Origin: Phoronis australis
Taxonomy: Eukaryota > Phoronida > Phoronidae
Direction: 5' to 3'
DNA: 64,000 nt
Assembly: GCA_002633005.1 (NCBI GenBank)
Contig: NMRA01000162.1
Span: 365,632-429,631, forward strand
Within the stretch, counting starts at the first letter, position 1, and every line of letters starts with the position of its first letter. The position numbers and the translations under genes are program-made. The notes beneath the pieces are model-generated. The model saw nothing but the letters and a program-made list of their open reading frames with translations. It did not search any database and was not told the DNA's origin. Shown here piece after piece: positions 24,309-36,556 of the stretch.

Positions 24309-24493
24309 NGACTGACTCGGCAGCTCTCACAGTCAGACTATGTGAAAAGAAATTGGCGGGAAGCGCTTGCCTCCTAAAACGTCACTTCCGGAAAATTACG
24401 AAAAGCTGTAATTAAGTGAAAAATATGTCTAGGATAACCAACCTACCTTATTTTAGCTCAAAATGACATGGAAAAGGTTGCCTTCGCCTTTAA
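24309..24493 (-). mobile_element. Kolobok-like transposon end fragment
   Basis: Its reverse complement matches 51157-51363, from the TTAAAGGCGAAGGCAACC terminus through GGAAGTGACGTTTTAGGAGG to GAGAGCTGCCGAGTCAGTC. A short deletion lies between GTAATTTT and CCGGAAGTG. Homology stops at the N at 24309. The outer end is TTAA (24490-24493). No matching second terminus was found, so this is a solo end. Confidence 0.85.
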
Positions 24494-25036
24494 GAGGATC
24501 AGTTAAGTCGAATGTCACTCGCAAGATCGCCTTGTGCATCCTAAAATGACCGGTTAAAATGTCTCATTCGTGACGTCAGAATAGCTATGACATCGTCTGT
24601 GCTGTGACTAGAAACTTGCACCCGTCTTAGAGCAAAACGTGCCAGATGACGATTGAATCCGTGTTTATTTAGAAGCTCTGAATGACGCTGGGGTTTACGA
24701 GAGGAGATTGCGAAAACGGTGAATTTATGACTGATGACTACAGTGTGTACATTGTGCAAGCTACAAGTAGTGTTCCCTGTCAAACGAGCAAGGGCAGTGT
24801 CCAATTTTAGATAATGGTCATTTACCCATCTATTGGCTTGGAACGGTACTTACGGTACTTTCTATTCAGGCGAAACTGCGTCCGTTCTTTCAAAATCCCA
24901 GAACTTAAGAAACGCTTGCAAGAACGAGTAACATGTGTTCCCGATTATCGTCAGGAAACGACAGTTTCTGGCAATCAAGAATTGTTTTCACAAACAATTT
25001 TGTTGTCTTTAAGCCCCTTATTATTTATCGTTGCAG

Positions 25037-25203
25037 GTTGTCTATTGAGCACCACATCTTCGTTTATTACCCCTTTTATTTTCATTGGCGTCTGCTTCGC
25101 ACTTGCTGGAGTAATATGCTTACCTTTGAAGACTCTTCCGGTCATACCTGATGACATTACGCCAAGTGTTTCTGTAGAAACCGACAAAGACAATACCAAT
25201 TAA
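25037..25203 (+). CDS. SLC16-type transporter last exon (TM12 and C-terminus)
   Basis: After the acceptor ttatttatcgttgcag the frame reads CLLSTTSSFITPFIFIGVCF, then ALAGVICLPL, matching the GWLYDxTGSxxxxFxxAGxxLxLAGxxxLP block of TM12. A short hydrophilic tail (TLPVIPDDITPSVSVETDK) ends at TAA 25201-25203. The first codon is completed by the last base of the 22693 exon, giving glycine. The usual WLYD is LLST here, so the loop is diverged. A longer open frame from 24814 runs through the acceptor and is fortuitous. Confidence 0.75.
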
Positions 25204-27499
25204 CGCACATTTATTGCCTTTGTGATATTATTAACCTTGATTCAAAGCTCGTGGCTCGAGCCCCAGGCAATTGTGTTATGCTGACCAAGAATCGTTGACG
25301 CTGGTAAACTGATCTTGCCATTCGCTTGTTTAGTGTGGTAAAATTAAAATGCCAAAATTAAAAACAATGATGATAATTAGGTCAGATTTACATATCTCCG
25401 TAAGCTACTATGCATTTCAAAACTTGTTACCTGGCTTTGAGCCTGGTCAATCCTTTTGAACACTGCGGAAGCATACAATTGGAGTTAACGTTGTCGATTA
25501 ATCAAACCACACAATTTTGTAAAAAAGTACAATGCTAAATTGCCCCCCGTTGTTACATGGATCGGAGAAAATTCACGACCAACAAATATTTTGAAAATGT
25601 AGCGTGACTGCTTTTCTATTCCAGTTACTGTGTCCTAATCGTTTCAACACAGTAGCCAGAAAGTCATCACTAAACAATCGATCTACAGTGCGTCACTTAG
25701 CCATTTTGCAGGAGACCAAGTGTCATACAACTGAATCCAGCACAAATGCTCAAACAAGTTGCACAAATTTATGGTTTTCGTGTGTGTGTGTACTGGTGGC
25801 ATTAAATTGTCAATGAAGGGTTTTCCTATTTGAGTAGGGACTACACAACTTATGTTTTAACATTAAGTTATGGTATGAATATTGTTATTGGTGTACATCT
25901 GAAGGTCTTTCATCGTGTCACCAAGGGGGACAATTCTTGTGCGTCCACATAGTTATACATGTATGTGGGTGGAGTATGCCGTCCGTCCGCACGTCCGGCG
26001 TCTGCTGCTGTAACTTCCAAGACCCTTGATGTACGTTCATGAAATTTTACGAGTATTTTTTATCATAAATGAGACGGCATGAGCGAATTTTCTGACGTAT
26101 CCAACAGCCGTTTGTCTCGATCTATATGAAGTCGTGAAAGTTTTGAGACATCCAGTTGAGGTAATGAGCAATTGAGTCAAATACTGGAACTTGCTTACTT
26201 GAGTTAGCGACGCTGCATCCGTCTCTCACGGACTTTAGCTTGACTAGTGGTGCTATAATGGTTCTGGCCAATAGGTGGTGTTTTAACCAGACGACGCGGC
26301 ATCGAGGTCAGGATGCATTTCCATAAGTGTGACAGACGGAACCCTAGTCCACTCAAGTCAAATTTGACTCGAACCATCCTCTCATCCGCAAGCTGGGTGT
26401 GATTCGCGCTTCGAACTACAAAACTAGCACCATCATTTGTGCGGATCCTTCGGCCATTTCTGAGTAACTGAATTACACCAAGGAGGCTCTTGGCAAATGC
26501 GATTATCCACCTTGGTCGTTCGCCAAAGGACAAAGATCAGAGATGAGAAGCGTCAACTCTCAGACAACCACCACGGCGGGTGTTGACTCACACGGACTGT
26601 CGGAAGAGGACATTTAAACAGTTTGAAATTTCCAGCCACAAACCGTTTAATTCTCAGTGGAAGGAGACTCCTATGGGTATCATGTGTAGTCTATGGTGTT
26701 CAGTGCCAAGAGCCACAGTGCTCGGACAGCTACATGTATAAGGTGAAACGAAACAGTCCTTAAAAATGTCACAATTTCGTCGCCCTATAATTATGGGGAC
26801 ACAGGTGCCACCATTTTAATACTGATGATGACACTATTATAGACTGCGAGGAAGATTGGTTCAGAAGGAGTGTTAAAGAAGCTCTCGACGAACGTATCGA
26901 GAGCGCCTCTCTGAACAAGCAAGGGGTATTAAGGTTTCATCTGTCACACTTATGTGATAGTGTCCTGACTTGAGATGCCGCGTCAAGTAAGCAAAGTCCA
27001 GTATTTGACTCAAAATTTCTGTGTTTTGCCTCAGTGTTTTCGGTGTTCCTTAACGTATTTTCATGAAATTGTGCGAAATTGTGTGTATTAGGAAGATGAC
27101 ATCACCTTCATGTTTTCGAATTGATTTTGGCGTATTTTGCGCCATCTGGTCTCATTTGCTGTTCGCCAAAAGACATTACGATCTTTGGTCCACCCCTCTA
27201 TAGGCCAAACCACTGTCAGGGTGGTGATGAAAATTGACTCATATGTTCCTGCTACAAGTAGAGGACTGCTAACAATGATTTTCGGACAGCTCCAACCACA
27301 CTGGCTCCACCTAGAGGCAGTGTTTTTTTGCGTCCATGACTGTATCTCTTAACACTACCAAAAAGTGTTTAATGTCTCAACGCCAACTCGTTACAATAGG
27401 GCAAATGTCGTCTTCCATAACGTTTGACAAAATACAATTGTTAAAAACCATCAGTATACAGAAATTTATTCATATAAACTCGGATGCCATCTACTGAGG
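25204..27499. other. Intergenic; approximate inverted-repeat element
   Basis: GAGTCAAATACTGGA at about 26173 and its near reverse complement at about 26990 (TCCAGTATTTGACTC) are embedded in longer imperfect inverted arms (roughly 26030-26210 and 26960-27080). This suggests a 1-kb non-autonomous DNA element. The frame at 26204-26533 (minus) inside it has no motif. Confidence 0.45.
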
Positions 27500-27570
27500 A
27501 GGCTGTGTAACCTAGTGTGATAGGTGACCGCTTACTCTCTCGAGGTAGTGGATTCGAGTCCCACTGGTAC
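27500..27570 (+). repeat. tRNA-like pol III promoter fragment
   Basis: GGATTCGAGTCCC at 27550-27562 is a good B box. GTAACCTAGTGTGATAGG about 40 bp upstream is a weak A box. The cloverleaf is not convincing. It is probably a SINE head or a decayed tRNA. Confidence 0.35.
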
Positions 27571-29059
27571 ACTCTGCTAGACCCTTGAGTCAGGTCTCTA
27601 GCTCTTCAGCTCTCTTTTAGCTATACAGTACATTAATAAGGCCAAAAATGTGCAGTGTGCACACCTCTGTTCTTTATAATTTTCGAATTTTTTATAACGA
27701 AGTTATGGAGAGCAAACACGTCTTTCCAATTGCCGTGCCTGTCAGTTTTCACGGCCCACTTGCATTGTTTTCAATATAATTGTAGCATTGGTCAAGTTAA
27801 TTTATTCAACTGGCAAGAAAAAATTAATTTCGCCGCTTTGTTACGCCTGTCTTAGTCGGGAATTAATAAGGACGATTTCATAAATTGAACTGGAACTTCA
27901 TAGAACTGTGTCAATACGCAATTATTCAGATTGAAAATTCATTCAAATTATCAATTGTGTCAATGACTGAGCTAACAGCAGATATTTCATATTCAAAGAG
28001 CATCAACGTTGTATACTGTATTCTGATTTGCTGTTCATTTATTACATTTTTTGCGAGCTGGTTGACATAGGAAATATATACAGTCAGTGCAAGCAGACAC
28101 ATCGGTTTCCCATCCGTTTATATTTGTCAATCGGCGTGTGTGGGAAACTGACACAAATCTTGTTGTAAATGACGTTAAAAACTATCTAAAAGTCAACTTT
28201 AAACAACAAATTTAGCTCAGTTGTTGGTCGATAACTCCCTTCTCCTGGAGTTTTATGGTCATAAAGATATCGACTTTACTAATACTCGAACCATGGCAAT
28301 AGTTATTGAATATCATTCGTGTACAGTTTTCCGAAATCAACACATTCTTTCATGCCGTCTCTAAGAGGGTCCCTGATGATGAAATCAATCGTAATTCTTT
28401 TCTTTTTCAAATCATGTTTCTTAAATATCACTGAACCTTCTCTCTTGTGTGGACCTTCTTAAAAAGTCGAGAGGCTGTTCGAGGAAAATTTCCCAATTTG
28501 TCCTGGAATTGGGGAACAACTTCGGACTACCAATACAAGAACTAAGGGGTCGTGAGGGATGGAGGACAATTTTCATTTGACTTGAAGCACCCTGAAATGG
28601 TACCTAAACCTAAATCTCACTGGGCTGTGACTATTCATGCCCAAGTTATGAAGAGGTGTTCAACGTATCTTTAATTTTTTCCCAAGGGATCGCAATTTCC
28701 TCGCGTGATTTGCAGGGCCTGTCACCCGTGTTGTAATAATTTGCAATTTCTGGACATCATTTACAAGGATCAGTAATCAAGAGGTACCGTATTTTCTTTA
28801 GGATGTAACTTAATAAAGTTTACGAACATTTGGAAATTGAGATTTTATAAACAAAACTTTTGGCTAGTATGATCAACAGATTAATGTTTTACTTTTCCGA
28901 CTAAGTGTTTCCAAAAAACATTGTTATTTTATCCACATGAAAAGTTACATGATATGTTTGTTTTAACCACTCAGCAAACAGGAGACAAGACGATATTCCA
29001 AAAACAGATGGAGAAAAGTTTTACTGTGTTCACCACAGATAGTCCAGGTCCTTAACCCA
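27571..29059. other. No recognisable gene
   Basis: AT-rich, with only short frames. Confidence 0.4.
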
Positions 29060-29190
29060 AAAACGTTTACACCTCGGATTAAAGCACCAAATTTGGCACA
29101 CTGGTACTTTTTGACATGCTGAATCTCATGGGGGTCGGTTGCCCAAATGTTGAGGTCAAGGTCAAGGTCAAACCTTGAAAAACAAAATGG
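29060..29190 (-). repeat. Dispersed AGGTCA-bearing repeat, copy 1
   Basis: Its reverse complement aligns to 33615-33745: GGCAACCGACCCCCATGAGA, CCAAATTTGGTGCTTTAATC and a run of half-sites. On the plus strand three AGGTCA words are contiguous at 29153-29170. A GGCCGCCA box follows. Confidence 0.8.
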
Positions 29191-29759
29191 CCGCCAAGTA
29201 ACACTTCTTTGGTTGCTTAAAGAGGTGATCACACATTTTAAGGCTAGGTAATGGTACTTTCTTAACTAGAATTCTATCAAAATGACATTGCAATATATTT
29301 TCCTTATAATATGAAAACCCCTCATTTGCATAAATCCAATATGGCGGCCAAAATTTAACGAACCAACTACAATTTTTACAAAAGCATCTATTTTGATCTG
29401 GTGCAAGACTAATAATACAAAAACAAATAGGTTCTCTTACCAAAAATGAACTCGATTTATCATTAATTTGTACAATTATTATGAAAATTCGGTTGATGTT
29501 ATGATAAAGAGACCAATATATGCATAGCACTTGACAGACTACCAAAAACTCGGAGGCCAGCTTTGATAAATGACGTTAATATGCTTGTTCTAGATCCTGT
29601 CTACATAATATAAACCGATTGTCAATTGCTTATAATATCAACACAATAAAACGGATTAATGTCAAATTGTCACTGTAGCTCACATAATTCAATTAACCGT
29701 GACACTATCATCTGTTCCTTTGCGCCAAAACGAACCACGATGTCACTGACATGTTCCCT

Positions 29760-31970
29760 GGCATTTGCTAAGCGTTGTGCATGCTAAGGAATCACATCCA
29801 CGTCACTTGCCGCATAGTTGTAAGTTCTTGCAACCACACATAATGAGCAGCTTACCAGCTTTGGAGACTTCAGGCATGTCTGTCCAGCCTGGTGTCCATT
29901 GTTGGTCTGTGTCTCTCGACCATCCAAACCCCTCTGGACCCCTCTGCCGGCTTGATACAAGCATTTGTTAACATTCTTTATCAGTGGAGATTGGGTAAGC
30001 GATAAATTTGGCATGATCTGAACTTTTGGGGGAAAGCTTCTTTTGTAAAGTATTGACCTGGCTGGTTTTGTCTTTTCGATGATAAACGAGACATGTAAAT
30101 GTCATTTGTTTTGAACTCCTGACTGTCGATGGTGAGTTGCTGAAAGGAATTAAAATTGCCGGCATGAGAATGCCTGAGTAGCATCAGGGTTAGCTTTCCA
30201 TGTCTTCCATGCTGTTTTCTTTCCTTCTCCATAGAACTGGGATGTTGTATCCGACCCTGTTAAGGCATGAAACTGGTAGAGCTACACACAAATCGTACCC
30301 AAGCTGGTCAAACACGCTACTGGCAAAGAGCTCCCGCGCGTTCTTTCCAGCTTTAACCACTACCCGTACTAGAATTGCTGGCTGCAAAGCCTTAAACTGA
30401 TCAAAACGCCAATAAGAACGACCACAACATCAGTATCCACTGTAGTAACCAGTATTCTCAGATTACCTTTGATGAAACGTCTGCAATGTACAAGCCCATA
30501 GGGGTGTCCGACTCCTCATGATCGCACGGCGGTATGTCAGAACCAGAGGAAAGAACAGACTGGCCGTAGGTAACATATATATCTTGTTCTGGAGAACAGG
30601 CGATTGTCAAACAATTCCTCTTTATTCTTCGAGTTTTGCAAGAAATTCTGGAAGTTCAGACAGTCGCATTTGGGGTGAAACTTAGGCAAGGTCACCCGAA
30701 CCTCTATCAGCTTTTGCGGTGGCCTTCAAGCTGCCTTCGGTGTAAGCATCTGCAAACACAATGTCAACTCTACTACAGTTGTGAAGTTTAGAATGTGCCC
30801 ACCGAACTGTTCGAATGTCACTGATTAGTGTGGAGAAAAGCTGTGCACAATAGCTGGTCGATCAAAGACTTTGACATCGACGGATTCAGGAACGTCTGGA
30901 TGAGGAAATTCCAACATGTTAAGTAACTGTGACTTCTGCGAAGGTAAACGGAGACTGCCGTTTTGGTTCAGGGATGGTGGCCAAGAATGATTCTCATGCA
31001 TAAGAAAATCATCCAGGTTAGCTTCTAAAAATTGACTAGCTACAAAAAGCTGACTAAGCTGCAGTCTTTCTTGATGTCATCCATGCGTTGCTGAGTTGCT
31101 CTTTTTGCCTTCCCGCTAGCTTTTTTGAAAACGGCATACTTGTTTTTTCTTTATAGGAGCCTTTATTGGTTGTGACTTTACAATTAGGACTGTTTGCTTA
31201 TAGTTGTCATATTGCTGTTTTCCAGTCACTTCGATAATCTGAAGACTTGTAGCGTATCTATCGTCATAAGTTTATCACCATGGACAAAGAAAGGGTTTCT
31301 CTTGGCTGAAATTACATCTTATACCACACAAACTGTTCACATGGTTTTTAAAGTTGTTCTGGAAGGATGTCCTGTCTTTGTGGTGGCTTGTCTCCTCACT
31401 ATTGTCTTCAAAACGCTATTGACAATCAAACTCAGTCACCAACCAGGCTAGCTCGTTCCCAAACACTACTCTGTCAAAGCGTTTGGATTTTCAGTTAATC
31501 CAATAGCCCCATCACTGTCTTTGACTAAGGCATTATTTTGTTGATCCGCTTGGTCAATTGCAATAGCACAGAATCTTTACTGTGTCTTTGAAAACACCCA
31601 GTGTTTCTTCAGATGTTGTCATACGTTAGCTGACATAGCTGTCATGTCTTGGATGTGGAAAGGGACCCATCTTGCATAATTTTGAAGGTCAAGAGCAAGG
31701 AAATAGAGCACAAGAAATTCAAGGACATCAATGTACAGTGGCAAGTTGCCTTCGCTATGAGCAAGGACGAACATCAAGATCAGTAAAATCACATTTCAGA
31801 AATCAAATTTTGGACTTCTTGTTTGGTTATCACTTTTCCAGCCGGAGAAAGATGTTGGTCGAAAACTTCACCTTCATTTCCCACAATAAGAAAGGGTTCT
31901 TCCTGAAGCTTTGCCAGAGATGTGCATGTCATTTTCGAGTCAAGTGCGAAGCTTGAAGAAAGGAATCAGC
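29760..31970 (-). pseudogene. Decayed large TE-associated gene with NYARW and DQxxxQNNA blocks
   Basis: Reading the minus strand from 31960 downward gives FLALDLQNYARWVPFHIQDM near 31700, AIAIDQADQQNNALVKDSDG near 31540 and AIGLTENPNALTE just below it. Lower down come a (VL)PVSCLNRVGYN-like block near 30260, RRKENSMEDME near 30210, a YDRtS-like stretch, and the LYQAG block near 29960. This is the block order of a large uncharacterised protein family present in many copies in fish and invertebrates. Many stops and frame changes make it a dead copy. The function of the family is not known to me. The intervening DNA is open in no frame. Confidence 0.65.
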
Positions 31971-33614
31971 CCTATCAACTGTAGCCACTGAGGCCTGTGG
32001 CCAGAAGCAGGCAGTATGAATACGTCATAGTAATTTAACGAGAGCTGATGTATCGTTTCAGCTCAGGTAACCAGCCGTCTCCGAAACATTTCTATTAATT
32101 GTGCCTATGGCTTGTTATTCAGAAAATGTACGTTATCTCAACTGCTTTCAATAACGTTTTAGAACAATCTGTTGTCGGGCAATTACTAGTGGTGACTCTG
32201 GAGTAGGGCATTGCTTAAACAACTTGGCCTTGGGAAGAATCTACTGCGAAATCAAAGTGTAATTTTTGTAGATATTATTTATCGGAATAGGGCTGTTGGA
32301 AAAATTAGTCTCTTATGCCATATTAAACAACTTACATTGTATTTATGAGAATAGCTACTGTACTGATTTAAACAGGAAATCCATGCTCCTGTCTTCAGAT
32401 GTGCTGAAGTCCACCAAAAGTCATAACGCGAAATATTCGTGATAGAATCTTAGGGGTTACAGGGACTATAAACTTGACACGCTTTTATCAGCGATTTCAA
32501 TAGTCTATTACCCATTAGGGCTGTAGGGGCAATAAACATGAAAATTACGTCTGGCAATGGAACTTAACGCCATCAGGAAATGTGTATAGGCGTGAAATCG
32601 CATTTTACTCAAAGGTTTGTGGAAATCTCAGGAATTTCCACCTATTCGAAAATGAGGCGAGGTGTTTTGGGTCGGTCTATCACCACCAAACGCGATATGA
32701 TTATCTCCAATCAGTTAAATCAATTTAGGATATTTTCATATACATAGTTACTCAAAAAAGCACATACCTAAATTAGTAAATCTCATTCAAAATAACATTA
32801 CAAGAACAATGAACTGGAGGTCAACATCATGCGGGTCTCGACCTGATGTCACCTGCTTGGGTACTGTTGTCTGGATGAGCAAGGGTCAGCTTCTGTTGTT
32901 ACATAATATGTCAACACAACTAACTGGATGGACACAAATCTTAAAAATAGACATTGGTTTATAGGACATGTTCCTCAAGACAGTCATTATGCCTGGACCT
33001 GTTTTAAAGTATAGTGCAACAAGGGCTTCACCTTATTGTGATACAACAAGTAAAACCTGACTTTTTTATTTCATTCTACTGGAAACCATAAATGACCTAA
33101 ATTAATTTAATTGGTTTAGTTTATGTGACAATCAAGTTCAAACTAAAATATAAACTCATTAATTAACAAAGTTACCTTCAGCTATGATCAAATTAAAAAT
33201 GATGATAAAAGTTTCAGCAATTGTTCTTTGAAAATTTAGCAAGATGTCCGATTTCGTTTAATTACGGAGACGATTTGTTACATAATTAACCATAAATATT
33301 GTAACAAAAACATTTAAAAATGAATTTCTGTTAAAGGTAAAACATTTTAGAGTTGATTTAATGCATATTCATACTAGTTTGACAGTTTTTCTCAGCCAGA
33401 GAAAACAAATAGACTTATTTTTCATTGAAAATGTATATGCTCTATTAATTAGGATAATTATCATCTTAAGTGTCTGGAAAATTACTTTTTTACTTTTAAC
33501 TTAGTTCTACAAGTTATTAACATTAATTTTAAATAAAAATAAAGCCTCCTGTTTATCACCTGAAACAGTAATGAAACAGATATTTCGTCTGAAGCCATTT
33601 CAAAAAAATTACCC
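31971..33614. other. No recognisable gene, very AT-rich
   Basis: No motif on either strand. Poly-A/T-rich tracts dominate 33100-33560. Confidence 0.4.
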
Positions 33615-33745
33615 ACATGACCTTTGACCTTGATTTGACCTTGGCCTTGACCTCAAATTTCGGGCAACCGACCCCCATGAGATTCAGCGTGTCCCAAAGT
33701 ATCTGCGTACCAAATTTGGTGCTTTAATCCGGGGTGTAAATGTTT
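33615..33745 (+). repeat. Dispersed AGGTCA-bearing repeat, copy 2 (inverted relative to copy 1)
   Basis: TGACCT words lie at 33618, 33625, 33636 and 33648, followed by the GGGCAACCGACCCCCATGAG segment shared with copy 1. The two copies form an inverted pair about 4.4 kb apart. Confidence 0.8.
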
Positions 33746-34059
33746 AGGGATTTTTGGCTGCTAAGGGACCGGTCTAAGAAAGAGCATAAATCACTTGTTT
33801 TTAATTTAATATTATGCAAATAATTATTGGTTGGCAACATTATGTGAATTAAGCGGTATTGAAACCAACGCAATTTTGTATCTTTTGTACAATTGAAGGG
33901 GAATTTATTTACTTTTCTCCACCATGTATCAGGGTCAATAAAATTTACATTATTTATAACAACGTTTATATCTATCTTGCCATAATGGACGGCAGACCTC
34001 AACTTTAATAAAACCAAAATACGGACAATTTGTACTGAAAATGTTGACAAAAATGGCAA
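33724..34059 (-). pseudogene. L1/Tx1-like reverse transcriptase C-terminal fragment
   Basis: The 111-codon minus frame contains WWRKVNKFPFN, then TKDTKLRWFQYRLIHIMLPT and NNYLHNIKLKTSDLCSF. This is the C-terminal domain typical of L1/Tx1-type ORF2 proteins, just before the zinc knuckle. The knuckle is lost: the frame ends where the AGGTCA repeat begins. No upstream reverse transcriptase is present, so it is a 5'-truncated, 3'-clipped remnant. Confidence 0.65.
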
Positions 34060-34439
34060 AATAAATTTTGATAAAAACTATTTCGCCGGGCTCGGAACTG
34101 CAGCCGATGACCCGGTGCAGACCAATCGAGACCACGATCGCACTGAAAAAGACGAAGGCATGCCGTCCCCGGCTGTTTTATCGGAATAAATGGTTCAAAT
34201 CATGAATGCCGTATACATACAAGGATAGTTTCCGACACTAGTATAAAATTACAGTCTGCGCCAACGATTGAATAACAACCGGGGCCAACTATTGGCGCAT
34301 GAGACTAGGCTAAGCGTATTTTACTGGGTTTAATTAACTCTGGTAAACAAACAGTATAAACAGAACAGCGAACATGCTACACCAAATTATTGAACAAAAT
34401 TGTTATACAGTTACAATATCCTGGCAGTTAAACTTGAGA

Positions 34440-36526
34440 AAATATGGAAAATAACTTTAGATAGGCTCTGGAAGCTGTTTAAGGTTCTCTGGAGTAAAGG
34501 CCTTGTTCTACCGCATTCCCGAGAAAATCAAGAGTATAGTGAAGTCTTACTACAGCTCCTGTGTGATGCGTTTCACAGTCGGCAACTTCACTACCAAGTG
34601 GCAACACCTAGAGAAGAGAATTATGACGGGTTTTACAGTTTCAGTCATCCTTTTTATTATGGCAATGAACGTCTTGTTGAAGAGAGCCCAGTCTGAGCGG
34701 AGATGAAGTCAGACAGCCATCTTGCAGAGCTTTTGTTGATGACATTACGATAGTGACAGAGTCACCAGTGGGAGCCAGGACAATTCTCTGTTGCCTAGAA
34801 GAGCACACTAAATGGGCACGTATGTCATTCAAGGCAGAGCAGTCCAGATCATTAATAATCAGGAAAGGAGTGTTGCTCAAGAAACAGTCGTTTTCCATAG
34901 CAGGTTGCAGAATTCCAACAATCAGTGAGCAGCCAGTCAAGTGCTTGGGCAAGTACTATGACAGCAGCCTACGACACACGTCCCGAGTTAAAGACGTGAA
35001 AGCCCAGCTCAAGGTATCGCTTGAGATGATCGACAAAGATGGCATACCCGGAAGGTTCAAGCTTTGGTGCTATCACTTCATCTTGCTTATGTGGCCACTG
35101 CTTATTTACGACGTCACGTCATCCTCGGCAGAAGAAATGGAAAGGACAGCAAGCCGATTCATTCGAAGGTGGCTTGGACTACCCGCGTCATTCAGCAACG
35201 TCGGACTATACTGCAAGTCGTCAAAACTTGTCCTGCCAGTCTCATCTGTGGTAGAAGAATACAAAGTTACCGAAGTCCGAGCCAGCATCACTCTGAGGAA
35301 TACATCTGACCAGGCCATCAAGGGATGCAGTATCCAATCACGCACGGGAAGGAAGTGATTAACCACCTTCGCGTCAGTGAAAGAGAGAGTCGGCTGAGGA
35401 ACAGGCAGTTAGTAGGAACAGCTTGCCAGGGTAAGCAAGGGCTGGGCTACAAGACCGGTAAGCCAGCAACGGAAAGATCTAAAGACCCGGGCAGAGACAG
35501 AATAATCAGGGAGGTTAGATCATCAGAGAACGAAGAAAGGTACGCCCGAGCAGTCCATATGGGCCAACAGGGAGCATGGACCAAGTGGGACAAAGTCTTA
35601 CAAAGGGAAGTCAAGTGGGCTGATTTGTGGAAGATGTCTCCTCTGAAAGCCAAATTCCTCATTAGATCTGTTTACGACGTACTGTCTACTCCCAGCAGCC
35701 TTGCTATTTGGGGCCTTGCTGACAACACGAGCTGTATTCTGTGTGGACGCAGATGTACGTTAGAGCACATCCTATCCTCTTGCAGTGCGTTCTTGGCATC
35801 AGGAAGATACACTTACCGACACAACCAGGTAGTGAAAGTTTTTGCAAGGTTGTTGGTCGACGAGATCAAAAGCAAACCGAAGCCAAGAAGCAACCGCATC
35901 GAATTCATAAATTTCATAAGAAGTGGTGATGAGGCGAGTAAAAGGAAGACCCCAGCGCAGAAAGGCATCCTGCACATAGTCAACGACTGGAGAGTGTGGG
36001 CAGACCTTGCCGGTCACCAGTAATTCTTCCCTCAACACATTGTCCAGACGACCCAGCGCCCTGACTTGGTTATTTACTCAGACAGTTCCCACCAGGTTAT
36101 CTTGATTGAGCTCACAATCCCGTGGGAGAGTAGGGTGGAAGAGGTACACGAGTGAAAGAACTTGAAGTATGCAGACCTTAGGAATGACTGCCATGTTAAC
36201 GGCTGGAGATGTTGGAGTTTTTCTGTGGAGTTCGGCTGCCGGGGTTTTCCGACCAGTTCGGTCATTCCCATGGCGAGGTGCCTTGGCGTCTCCGTGTCGG
36301 AAAAGAAGGCTCTGCTACGCGACGTAGCCTCTAAAGCTGAACAGGCATCTTGTTGGATTTGGATGAAATACCAACACCAACACCACCAACAACCGTCAAA
36401 CAGAGTCTGATCAACTCTGTTGCCCCGCCTACTAGAGATGATCTTGGTTTAGGGACGAAACCATTAAGGACAGTAGGAGACCAAATGAAGATGACGGTTG
36501 AGCACAGTTCCATCAAGTGCTTAAAG
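34440..36526 (+). mobile_element. R2/Hero-type non-LTR retrotransposon, 5' truncated, with restriction-like endonuclease
   Basis: Three successive frames cover the second half of a reverse transcriptase and its tail. RAFVDDITI (catalytic box, about 34726-34750) is followed by thumb blocks (KCLGKYYDSSL, PGRFKLWCYH, FIRRWLGLPASF), then a CCHC knuckle CILCGRRCTLEHILSSC near 35730-35785. After that comes a restriction-like endonuclease with RPDLVIYSDSSHQVILIELT (about 36056-36115) and GCRGFPTSSV. Frame changes occur near 34700 and 35350, with stops at 36021 and about 36153. These proteins cut a target with a PD-(D/E)xK-like nuclease and prime reverse transcription there. The 5' part is missing. 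The element is cut by the 6-kb insertion at 36527 and its 3' remnant probably resumes at 42566. Confidence 0.85.
36516..36526. repeat. Target site duplication, left copy
   Basis: AGTGCTTAAAG directly abuts the T10 run that is the poly(A) tail of the minus-strand retrotransposon. It is identical to 42566-42576. Confidence 0.95.
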
Positions 36527-36550
36527 TTTTTTTTTTCACTGTGATATATA

Positions 36551-36556
36551 TTTATT
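36551..36556 (-). terminator. Polyadenylation signal of the retrotransposon
   Basis: TTTATT on the plus strand gives AATAA(A/T) context on the minus strand, ending about 14 bp before the A10 tail. This is consistent with 3' end formation of the element transcript. Confidence 0.7.

Noticed and set aside
24814-25203. 129-codon plus-strand frame taken whole as a gene
   Set aside because: Only the part after the splice acceptor at 25036 matches SLC16 proteins and fits the phase of the previous exon. The upstream part is intron read-through.
26204-26533. 109-codon minus-strand frame
   Set aside because: It lies within an inverted-repeat element and shows no transposase motif. Likely chance.
27500-27570. 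Functional tRNA gene
   Set aside because: The B box is good but the A box, acceptor stem and anticodon arm do not form a convincing cloverleaf.
34641-34952. 103-codon minus-strand frame
   Set aside because: Antisense shadow of the R2/Hero-like reverse transcriptase around its DD box.
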